This document shows positions 1-11,700 of a stretch of DNA of 64,000 bases, in pieces. The stretch covers positions 99,891,343 to 99,955,342 of the forward strand of contig CP136065.1 in assembly GCA_032622095.1 (NCBI GenBank), written 5' to 3'. The notes under the pieces were generated by a model that was not told where the DNA came from, made no database searches, and saw only the letters and a list, made by a program, of their open reading frames with translations. This DNA is from Siphonodentalium dalli. Taxonomy: Eukaryota; Mollusca; Scaphopoda; Gadilida; Siphonodentaliidae. Every line of letters begins with the position of its first letter. Positions within the stretch are counted from its first letter, which is position 1. The translations under genes were made by a program, and so were the position numbers.

Positions 1-2602
1 TAACATTCTCAAACATATGAAATAAAGTAAATTTAGTCAAGGATGTCAGTGTGAGATCTGATTTATAGATAACAGGTTGCTTGTTATTTGTTGTCTGTTC
101 ATCATAGAGAGAAGCTTGATCCAAAAATAAGTATATCTGTGCAACTATATGTGCAACTATGCCTATGTTAGCAAATGATCTGAATTATCTAACCATACAT
201 GTACATTATTCTTAATATCAGATTCTCCGGTGGTTTCTTCAACTATCACAAACACATTTTACAGATTTAACTGTCCCCCCCCCCCCCCCAAGAGCTTTGG
301 GCTTTGAATCAACAGTAAATGTGTTATGATGCAGTTATCAGTCGCAAAGATAGACTACACAATGTATGCGGGAATAGTCAAAACAAGATGTTGCACCACG
401 ATCCATGCTAGTGGCATACGTCCACAGTGCCAAATTGAAATATGAGCAGAATGCAAACCACCTGGGGATTATCCTACCCTGATTGAGAAAGGGGCGCAGT
501 CCCTGTCATGGGGGAAAAACTAACACTTTAGAGGTCCAATTGGGAATTTTCAATCATTTTAACAGATGCAATATAACATTAAAAGAATTGCTGTGGTATG
601 ACTTCAGCAATCAGAAAACATTATATTAATTTGTTGAGTATTGTTAACAACAAACTATAATTAATTTCTTCCAGTCGATAAATTTAAGTAAATCTTGGAA
701 TGCTCATAATGAAATCACTCACCTTGATAGGCTGGGAAATTTTAGACAAGAAATTGGGAAACTTTGGGTATTTTGACATTGGGATAGGGCTCTGTATGTG
801 GCTCCTAGTGCTACAAAGGATACTTAATCCTTGCAAACCAAAATATTAAAGCAAAGAAAAGGTAAAATGTGAACAATACCATTTGACATTTCATTGTGAT
901 GGTGAACATACCAGATCCTATACCAATGACTGAGATATCTGAACAGATGAACGGAAAACCATCATTTCCTAATAAACAAAGAAGGATAACTCTAGAATGG
1001 AAAACGTGAATATAGGTGGCACATCTTTTGAAAGGCTTCCTGATGGTTAACATCCACACCAAATTTTTATGAGGTCTGACAACCCATGGCATGGGATCCC
1101 CTCAATGGCCCTGTTCCCCTAGCTAAGTTTTCCCCTGTTAAACTGCCAGTTGATTAAAAAATTTAGGGTCCCATTCCCACAGCCCAGATTTTCCCTGCTA
1201 CCATACCTCAGGTCACATATCATGTGTATAAAAGTATAGAGATGTATAAAACTTCCCTCCACCTTGTTGGGATATCAATAAGGAATTTTAGAGGACAACT
1301 TTATTTGATATCTTTGCAAGAATACAGACGCGGATGCTGACATGGTGACGACATCACTAGAACACATCTCTTTGGAGTTGAACTAGTTATGTTGCAGTTA
1401 GGTTACGAAAAATCGTCAGCAATTCATTCAACGTTATATTTTTGCACAGGTTCTACCATAATTTAGGTTTATCAGATCTCAGGGTGGGTTACTGGTGTGT
1501 GTTAAAAGTAAGGAATTATTCGCTGTCTTTGTGACTGTATATTCCAAAATTACCGGTTGTTACACATCCGTAAATAAGTTCTGATCGTTTGAATGGGTAC
1601 ATATCTAGAGCGATTATTTATTTATAGACTCCATTGTATTTTTTTACGATCACAATAAATTGGTTTTGAAGTTAGAGGGTTTGATAGCTTGACAACTTTG
1701 GTAGAAAATATATACAGGTAAAACAATCTGCCAATTACACAATATATTACACTTCTAGATTATAGACCTATATGTCGAAAGTACATCTAGATAAATCGGG
1801 GTTCCTACATTGAAATTATTTACTGGATTTTCCTCTTAGCAGCTACTGGCCCCATTCCCCCGACCCTTAGCGGAAATCCTGGTAATATAGTATACCCCCA
1901 CAATCTTTGAGTAAGGGCATAATTAATTTATGGTCGACAATTGAAAATTGTCTGTATGTAGTCAGCAATTAACTGGCAATACAATTAATTTCTAGTTAAT
2001 TATAAAATGTGATAAAGTAAAATCTTGTTACCCTAAAGAATCTGACTCATGAATGAGTAAGTCGACACACTGACTGACATTCTCGTCTCTGTGTATCCTC
2101 TTGATGGTTACTGGACTGTTCTTCCATGTCATGCTGCAATTTTTTTTATATAAGGGTTAACAGTGCCAATTATGAGCTTAAAATCAAATGAATAGGTGTG
2201 TTTTTTTTTTTAAGTGTTGCTCTTTTATTTTATTACTCTTATGTATATATAGATGAACTTGCAGTTTTTGAATTTATAAGAATCGTCTGACACTAGTATG
2301 AACTGAATATGTTTAATACCAAGTATAAAATGAATTATAGTAGCATGGAAACTTGGTAACGATATATTTCATAGAAGCTGTCCATCAGATTATCACCATA
2401 TTCAATTTAAAACTCATGCTATCCCCCATTTAAAGCTTAATAATTTATCTGGAAGCTCTAAAGATTTGAGTACTGCACTTGGAAAAAAAAAATGTAATGA
2501 GTACCTTACCATTTAGGATTTGGAGGTTATTAAGTGTGTAAGTGAATACTGAATGAGTAGATACCAAACTGTGTTCCTGAGTTGATGCGTGTCAGGACGT
2601 AC
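1..2602. other. Presumed TEX14 intron; no exon found
   Basis: No exon is visible, although the TEX14-like frame must continue to the left. Contents: a 15-base poly-C tract (275-289); a stretch at about 890-1090 resembling the 'pearl'-like repeat monomers seen elsewhere; and a degenerate copy, about 1105-1885, of the element at 24571-25734 (shared 'cctgttcccct', 'aggaattttagag', 'ccccattccccc', 'tagcggaaatcctg'). The remainder shows nothing I recognise. Confidence 0.5.
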
Positions 2603-2724
2603 CTCTCCATAACCATGAATCTCCCATTCTCAAAGGTAACACCAAAGCTATCATGCTTCAGGACAGTTTGAAGTATCATCGGTATTGTGGACATCAAACC
2701 AGTCTGTGCACTTGTTGAATATAC
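2603..2724 (-). CDS. TEX14: TEX14-like exon 5 (pseudokinase N-lobe)
   Basis: This 122-bp exon encodes VYSTSAQTGLMSTIPMILQT, then KHDSFGVTFENGRFMVMER. The acceptor is TTGCAG|GTATAT and the donor GAGAG|GTACGT (phase 2). The (Y/F)MVM segment lines up with vertebrate TEX14. This is the last exon I can support towards the left edge. Confidence 0.8.
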
Positions 2725-5700
2725 CTGCAATTATTTGTATTAATCTAGTCCAAAGCTGGCCATGTAATCAGGGACCAGCCTTGAGAAAGATGATTAGTAT
2801 TGCCAAAAAGTTAATACAAGTGCAGAAGTGTTTGTATTGATTGGTGGAAACTATTCAGATAGTAAGTTCAACAAACGGCTTTTTGAACTTATTAAAGGTA
2901 CTCAATCCGATAAAACTCAATTACTATTTCAATGGCTTCGGGGGTCAAAAATAGTTGATTCGAGTCGAGGAAGTCACCCATCAAAGCTCAGATTTGTTAG
3001 ATATCGATTTTAGAAATCTATTATTTTTCATTATCGGGAATTCTTTCTGGCCCAGAAGACAGTCAAAATTTCGTTATTATTACCACTTGATTATAGAGTT
3101 ATCCATCCTTGTCTGTTTGAATAGAGTTTTGACGTAAAATCTCGAGCAGGTTACCAAATTGACGGCAGTTATTAGTACTCATCTCGAGCAATTAACAAAT
3201 TTCAAAAATCAATATCTAATAACTCTGAGCTTTGTTTGATGGGTTCCTCGACTCGAATCAAATATTTTTTACCCCCAAAGCCAAAGAAATAGTAATATAG
3301 GACCCTCTGATCGGATTGTTGTTGTTGGAATCTGTTGAGATGGGGACCCTCTTTACGGATTGAGTACCTTTAACTGAACATTTGCTAGAGGAACTACTTA
3401 TCAATGAGTATTTCCCAAAGAAAGGGTTAAGATAACAGTACATTTCTCCTGAATAAGGCCAACAAAATAGTGCTTTATTTCCATTAACTATAGGGTGAAA
3501 ATATAGGTAGGTCACTGGGTAGGTAGGAAAATTCATCGTCGATTTCTGAACTTTTAAATGAACTTTGACCAGGTCATTGGCTGTATTCACACAGCTCAAT
3601 TGCTTTAAATTGTAGTTATTGAAATAATTCCATTTAATTTCCAGTGAAGGCAAAAATCTAGTACATTATATCATGCAACAATAGACTGGAAATATAGAAC
3701 ATAGGCATCAGTCACACGTCATTACACAAATTTGTAAATATTTTGTTTTTACATGTAAAACTTGCAGCTGGGAACTGATATTAATTATTTAATTTATTTA
3801 CATATTTAATATTATTTATTGAATCATGAGATGTTTAGATGGATTTTCACTCATATATGACCTTTATTTATCAGGAACACATCTTCTGATGTGAATATAG
3901 AATAGTCACCTTCCCAAATCCCATACTTTGGACACTTTTCAACATATCCATGTTTGACGGAGTAGACTGACCAAGCTTTTGTTTCAGAACGTCCATTACA
4001 GATGTATTGCCTTTGAATGATCTGAAAATATCGGAGAACGCTAAATAAAAATAGGTTGCATTAAGGGTGTTCATGCATACCCCCACTTCCACTGAATTGA
4101 ATACTAGTGAGCATAAGTCAAATTTCTTTTATATAAATGCAAACAATGTCCTAACTTATATAATTACTAGCAGGTTAGCCCGCCACTGGCGGCGTTGGTC
4201 AGAAACATGACATTTTTTTGGCTTTTCAACGAGTTAATTGTGCCTTTTTAATCAAGAGAAATTATGGTACCCGTCCCTAAAAGATTTAAGGTACATCGGG
4301 TGGAAAGAACTGACCCGATGAAAAATTGTTGAGCCCGACGTTGTCCGGGCTATTCAAAAACCAAATTTCAAGTCGATAGCTCCACCCGTTTCCGAGATCT
4401 GGTCTGCGCATGCGCGAAGCTGGCGTCGCACGGGCTCGGCGACCCGATAAAATTCATATCCGTGCAAGTTACATTCACATACCAAATTTCAAGTCGATAG
4501 CTCCACCCGTTTCCGAGATCTCGTCTGCGCATGCGCTGCACGGGCGTCGCACAGGTTCACCAATACGACAACGACGACCACCTGGTCAAACTACATTCAC
4601 GTACCAAGTTTCGTCCCGATCGGTCGAGGTGTTGGTATCTGATGCAAAAGACGAAATTGTGAGTGTTGGTTTGTAACCGTGATTTCTGAGAAGCATTATG
4701 CCTATATCCACACTAACTACCCCCCCTAAGCCCTGACCTAAGTGTCATACATACTATAACAATGATGTTGTAAGAGTACTATGGCATCCAATAAATCTCC
4801 CCGCATAGCAAACCACTCAAAAGTATTGTTCCCGTATATCTCTCTGCAGATGCTAATAACGTTGAATGGTAAACAGACGCTCTTTATAGCGATGCGTCAA
4901 AAACAAACGCTCATTAAATTATCACTTGATTAACCACCGCAGTGCCGTTTTTTGTGACTGAGATTGGAGAACGGGTGCTCTGAGCTTCTCCAAAACGCGA
5001 CCACGGCGGTGTCGGTGGGATTTTACACTTACATACGAAATTTGAGCTCAATCTGTACACGCGTTTTGGATTCAATGAAGTACCCACATATATACACACA
5101 CACATATATATATACGGAAGTCTCAAATTATATAGTAGATAATTATCATCCTTAGCAGGCCTACACTGCAAGGGGTAAGAATCCCCTAATGTGGCACCCA
5201 GTTTGCAGTGGGGTGTATCACACGATAGGTGATGTACCCTAGGGAGCCTCGCATAAATAAGAGAATGGACTGGCTTACGTCAAGGTCAAGGTAAATATTG
5301 ATAGGCCAATGGAATGAATGCATTCTCGTATATATGTGAGGCTCCCTATGGGAGACTCGCATATATAAGAGAATGCATTGGCACAGGGTTTTCGCAAAAT
5401 TTCAGGAAGCTCCAGTCATGAAAGGGTTAAGCAAAGCCGGACCAAAGTGAACCATGAGCGAAGCCTTACCCACACATGATACAGCTGCCAGTATGGGATA
5501 CTTGTATATATAAGAGAATGCCATGGTGCAGGATCTTTAATGCTGAACCACTGCAGCTCCCATCATGAACGGGCTTTAAGACCGGTGGTTGAGTTGACCC
5601 GGCTCATCAATTGGCTAGTAACGCCTCTCTACATTGTTTCAGATTAAATTTATGTCATCTGTTGTATTGTTTTCCTGGTTTTTGCAGTTGTGTTTTCTGT

Positions 5701-8700
5701 TTTATTTCGTAAATGACTTATTAGTATTACAGACATTGGGAATTCCTGGATGGCTATAAATAACTCGCCATGCTCTAAACCACAGGTGAACTAAAAAAGT
5801 TCACACGATTTGCATAGACCACCACAGCTGGGCTGTGTCACGTGATCCACCATGACCTTCACTCCTCACTTTCTCGGATTTGGCATTTTACAACAAGCCG
5901 GTTTTTCTGTAGCTCTATTATTTTCAACTTTTATATTGTTGCGTTATGGCGGAATCGGGAAGAAAATCTTCGGAAAAGGATACAACGTCTTTGCTTAGTT
6001 CTCCTTCTCCACCTAAAAAGCATTGTCGACGCCGTTCCCAATATTCTATTCTCGACGAGAAATGTACTGACAAAATGGGAGGATTGGAAGGTAAGGTTGA
6101 CCAACTTTCCAATCTTCTGTCTCCTGATTTCGTGCAAACGTTATTGAACATCGCGAGTACAAACGCTTCTAATCGGCAGCTGCTAGTGGTAGTTCTATGT
6201 CAATTCAAGACGTAAACGTGAATTCTCAGCCCGTTGGAGGCCAGCATACGCATGTACATGTAGCGGCACAGGTTAATTCTCGGTCCATTGGAGACCATGT
6301 TTTAGAGAATTCTGACGACAATCGTGGTGCGTCGAGACCCTTGAACTTATATTCTATGTCCAAGTCCACTGGAGACAAAAATTCAGCAAAGTCCACAGAA
6401 GACATTGTACCTGATATTTTGGACTTAGAGTCAGGAGTTCTGTCAGATTCAGATTGCAAGATTGAAGTTCCGCTAGTTACTGACAGTCATTCTGCAGATC
6501 CACAGGATTGTGCCTTTCAACATACATCTTTACAAGATTTGTTTGGTGCGAGATGCCAAAAGATGCCAAACAAGTTGGTTTATGCATCGATGAGTCTCAG
6601 CGATCAGTGTTGGAGAATTTGTATCGTTCGTCTGCACCATACAATTTAAGTGCCTTTTCAGAGGACACTTTTGATAAATTTCCGATTAATGAGACGATGG
6701 AAAACTTTTTAAAAGTACCATCTTTAGATGATTTTATTGATTCCTGTTTGTTTAAGAAGCATGGCATTTTAAAACAAAAACCTGCTTTCTCTTCTACCAA
6801 CACATCTTTGGTGAATCAGCCTGCTAAAAGAGCAGAACAATTGGCATACAAAGGCCAGCAGGCTGCACGACTTGGAGTGGTGGTAAACTTAGATGTTCAG
6901 CAGGCGCTGGGATGGTTGTTCAAGTTGGATCATGGACATGATATCACTGAGTGCGTGGAATTAGTTAAAGACATTTTTGAGATTACTTGTCGAGGCATGG
7001 ACCAAATTGGCAGGTCGGGAGCATTTTTTCACATTGTTCGGAGATACTTAGCTCTACATGATGCTGGTCTGTTAAGTTCGGACAATAAACATGAATTATC
7101 CAATTTACCACTCACTAGTGAGGGTGTGTTTGGACCTGGTCTGGAACCTTTGTTGAAGGCAAGGAAGGAGAGGAAGAAGCAGGTTGAAGATTTGATTCCA
7201 CCTCTGCCAGATTCTCACATGAAGGGACTTAAGCGTAAGGCTTCTTATCCCACGGAACCTAAGAAGCAACCTGTGTCTGCTACTGTCACTAGATTGGTGC
7301 CAGAATAGCCTCCTTTCAGGTGTGTGGGAAACTCGGGTCAAAATTCCTACAGGACAGATACCGCTTATTCACACTAGAAATTCAAAATCTTCTGTCCAAA
7401 CATGCTATCGAGTTGGTACCATTGGGCGAGGTCCAGAGCGGGTTTTACAGCACCATCTTTCTGGTTCCCAAGAAAAACGGCAACTTACGACCCGTTCTCA
7501 ATCTTCAAAGACTAAATCAGTTTATAAAGAAAAAGCAAAATGGACACTCTCTCCATGGTTCTAAGTTCAGTCCACAAGGGCGACAATGCATTTTCCTTCG
7601 ATTTGACCGATGCGTACATGCGTACATACCACACACCGGAAATACTTGAGATTCCATTTTCAAGGGGTCAGTTATCAGTGGAAAGCTCTATGCTTTGGTC
7701 CAACCAAGGCCCCGCGAATTTTCACCAAAGTGACTTCGGTCATCATAGCATTTCTTCATCATCAAGGGGTGCGGGTGTGTCAATACCCGGACGATTGGTT
7801 GGTAGTAAATGCGTCTCGCTCGGTTATTTATCAACATCGCCGTTTGGTATTGCATCTGTTGACAAATTTGGGATTTCTTGTGAACAAGGAAAAGTCACAT
7901 CTTGTACCATCTCAAACGATAACTTACTTAGGCTGCAAGTTCAATTTTCAAACATTTCAGGTATACCCTACGCTGGAACGAGTGATAAACTTGAAGCGTG
8001 TAGCTCTCGACCTCAGTCTAAAACACAACTCTGCCCGACAATACCTAGTATTCTTGGGTATGGCAGCTTCACTTTTGGAGATAGTTCCAAATGCTCACCT
8101 ATGTATACGACCAGTTCAAACTTATCTGCAACAACATTGGTCTCCTCTGCGCATGTCATTATGAATGATAATTCCTCATTCAATGCATATCCATCATTGT
8201 CTTCAGTGGTAGCTTTGGGAGAGCAATCTTCTTCAAGGGTGGTATCTGGCTGCTCCGTATCATTGGGTAACTCTCACTACAGATGCAAGCAGTTCAGTAG
8301 GCTAGCTGGGGCGGGGTCCTGCAAGATTACGTGGTTCAGGGCACCTGGTCTTCAATGGAAAAGTTACGGCACATCAATTGTCTGGAGATGGAGGCCGTGA
8401 TCCATTCGGTGCGACATTTCCTTCCTCAGTTGCGACATCAGAATGTGTTAAATCGTTCAGACCATACGCCTGTCATGCAGTATATAAACAAACAAGGCGG
8501 AACCTGGTCCGATGAACTATGTCAGATGGCATGGTGTTTGTGGCAGTTAGCCACCATGAACAAATGACGCTGAAAGCTGCTCATGTGCTGGGCGTCGACA
8601 ATCAACTGGCCGATTGGTTAAGTCGCAAACCGATCGATCGCAACGAATGGTTTTTACATCAGTCGATTGTCCAAAAACTTTTTCACCTTTGGACGTGTCC

Positions 8701-11700
8701 ATCAGTAGATCTGTTTGCCTCCGCCGAGAATGCTCAGACTCTACAGATCTGCTCATGGACACCTCATCCAAAGGCGTGGAAAATCGATGCACTGTCAAGT
8801 CAATACCATGGGAAAGCCTATTTACGTACGCGTTTCCACCAATAAGTCTGATATCTTGGTGTCTCAAACATATGGAAATGTATCATTGCCAGCTAATTCT
8901 CATAGCTCCGTTTTGGCCTCGTCAGAACTGGTTTCCCAATCTGTTACGATTGCTGGTAGCATCACCGCTCCGGTTACCAGTATTCCCGACGCTTCTATCG
9001 CCAAGTCAAGGTCAGATTTTTCATCCGTCACCAGGCAATCTGAACTTAGCTGCATGGCTGCTATCAACAGACAGTTCACTGCAAAAGGCTTTTCTGAACA
9101 ATCTCGAGACTTGCTCCTGGCCTCTTGGTGCTCAGGGACACGAAAGGACTACACCAGCAAATTCCAACAATTTAATCGCTGGTGTAGTTCACAACAAATT
9201 GATCCATTTCAAGTCACTTTAACCGATCGCGCCAATTTCATTTCTCATTTATTTGATAAAGGTTTAGCTTATGCGACCTTTAATGGTTACCGGTCAATGT
9301 TGTCTTCCATATTACCAACCTTGGATGGTCATATGGTTGGACAGCATCCAAGTATTATTAGAATGTTACGTGGCATTTTCAATCAAAGGCCACCAGTTCG
9401 TAATGTCTTGCCTAAATGGGATCTTCCTCTTGTTTTAGAAGGACTAGCAGCTGCTCCATTTGAACCTCTAGAGGAAGCATCTATGAAGATGGTCACTTGG
9501 AAGACTGTCTTTCTTTTGGCTATTACATCGTTTCGTCGCTGCAGTGATGCCCTATTCCGATGCTTTCCGATGAATGGCATGCGCAACAAGCTATATTTCT
9601 GACTAAATCCTGAAAAGTTACCCATAATTCTGCTGTGGTTGAGGAGCCAATTATTTAGAGCATTATTAAAACCTTGAGGATGGGCGAAGGTTATGTTAAT
9701 GTGCTGGAACAGGGTATTTCTTTTCGATGTCAAGGCTTGGCCAAACAGGATCGACCAAACCATCACTCACAGGAGATTTTCATTCCTAGCTTCTCAGAGT
9801 GTCCTGCATTGGATCCGAAACGTGCCTTCTTGACATATCTTCAGAGGACCGTAGATTGGCGGCAAGTGGCAAGTGGTTCTGAATCCAGTGTCTCTGTTTT
9901 TCTAAGTCTCAAGCAACCTCCCGGTGTCTAGCCAGTCCATATCTAGATGGATTGTCCAGTGTATTCGGACTGCTTATGCGAATCAAAAGCAGACACCTCC
10001 TCATGTTTCGGGCCATTCTACCAGGAGTGTCGGAACCACCTGGGCCCTCTTCAATGGTGCTTCTTTGGATCAAGTGTTATCAGCAGCAGATTACCTTTTT
10101 TAAACATTATTTGAAACCTGTTGGGTTGGAGGTTCTGACAAGTCGTTCACCTCCTTTATAATTATGTGATTAACGGAGTTTGGCGAGTTGCTACAAACGC
10201 AGATAGTGTACATATATGTATATAGAGGGACGTTTGTGATGTGGATCAAGAGACCTTTATTAAGTAGAAGGTCATGTTATTCTATTTTGGTGTGGACTTC
10301 AAGAAGATAGTCTACAGAATGTGAGTACATAAAGTTTAATTTGTATTCAGTTAATATTCTACCCACCTCCTATATTTTGGTATGCTTTGGAATCTGTAAT
10401 ATTCCCAATGTCTGTAATACTAATAAGTCATTTACAAAATAGAAATTATAAATTTGAGAATTTTCTCAAATTATAGTTTTATGAATAAATGTACTTATTA
10501 GTATTACAGACCCTCCGACCTCCCCGCTTGAGGTTGGTTGTATTGCTTTCAGGCGGTTGTAAAACGCCAAATGGAAAGTGAGGAGTGAAGGTCACGGTGG
10601 ACCACGTGACACAGCTGGTCCATGCAAATCGTGTGAACTTTTTTAGTTCACCTGCGGTTTAGAGCATGGCGAGTTATTTATAGCACTCGGGGATTCCCAA
10701 TGTCTGTAATACTAATAAGTGCATTTACTCATAAAAGTATAATTTGAGAAAATTCTCAAATTTATAATTTTTTCTGTTTGTTATTTCTGTCGTGTCATGT
10801 CTCTTTGAATTTTATCCTGATGATTGTTATATGTTTAAATATAGTACTGTTCATGCCTGTCTCACTGTGGGGAAGTACGGGGAGGCTGCTATTTGCAGTG
10901 GCTAAATGGGTCACTGCTTCAGCTATGTACATATGTACTAGTCTTTGGCGCGACCATAAATCAAAGGGTAGTCTGAGGTGGCTGCTCCGCTAGTTGTCGA
11001 TTATTTACTTTCATATAGCAACTCAAACCAAAAAAACAAAAAATTCTTTTGAAAAGTTATCTTTTGACCTTCAATCAGTGCGAACATCCAGAAACATTGA
11101 AGGTTGGATATATGAAGAAAGATCCGAGAGATTGAGATTATCATTGATTTTTTTTTCGTTAAAAAATAATAAAACTTGATGCAGAATATGCTCGTGAACA
11201 TCTCAACATATCATTCCTTCTGCTGACGTGTTGTCCTACACACTCAATCAAGAAGCCCTCTTAATTCAGATTGTTTACGGCACCCTTTGTCATGGCCCAG
11301 TTTGCTTCAGTAAATTGATTCGGCATTGCTGATTGCCATATCCAATTATGAGGGCTGATCAGGTAGGTCATTTCATTTTGTTTTGAAAATCAGAAACGGA
11401 AATTGTGAGAATCTACAAACCTCTTTGGAATGCGAGCCACGCCATCTGTTTGTCTCACGGATTTGCTCATACAAACATGTCGTCAACAACGAGTTCTATA
11501 ATACCTTGTTGTTAGAAGTATTATCATAAGGCCAAAAAAAACAAGATTGTATGTTTCCGCTAACAGAGTGATAAAATTAGGGTAGGTAGCTGCAGAAATA
11601 TTGAACTACCTCTACCGAAGTGACATAAAATGCCAACTCGTGTTGTGGGGAAAGTATTACTTGAACAACACAGTTGAAATACCTGTATACAATAAGATTG

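Larger units (their letters stand above)
5702..10770 (+). mobile_element. DIRS-type tyrosine-recombinase retrotransposon (degenerate)
   Basis: It has the full DIRS layout: left inverted terminal repeat, gag-like ORF, reverse transcriptase/RNase H, tyrosine recombinase, internal complementary region, right inverted terminal repeat. No methyltransferase domain is visible. All ORFs are broken by frameshifts, so this copy is dead. It lies antisense in TEX14 intron 3. Ends are inferred from the internal complementary region, which is the reverse complement of the joined termini. DIRS elements transpose through a circular intermediate inserted by the recombinase (family knowledge). Confidence 0.9.

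Noticed and set aside
3258-3653. 131-codon minus-strand frame
   Set aside because: Its C-terminal half lies inside the TTAA MITE 2892-3373; composition is unremarkable and no homology is seen.
7540-8400. 286-codon plus-strand frame in the DIRS element
   Set aside because: Only its first part (FSFDLTDAYM) is the reverse transcriptase; the rest is an out-of-frame reading of the RT domain, which continues in another frame.
5702-10770. Possibility that the RT-bearing element is an endogenous retrovirus or LTR element
   Set aside because: No direct LTRs, protease, integrase or envelope; inverted ends, internal complementary region and tyrosine recombinase identify a DIRS element.
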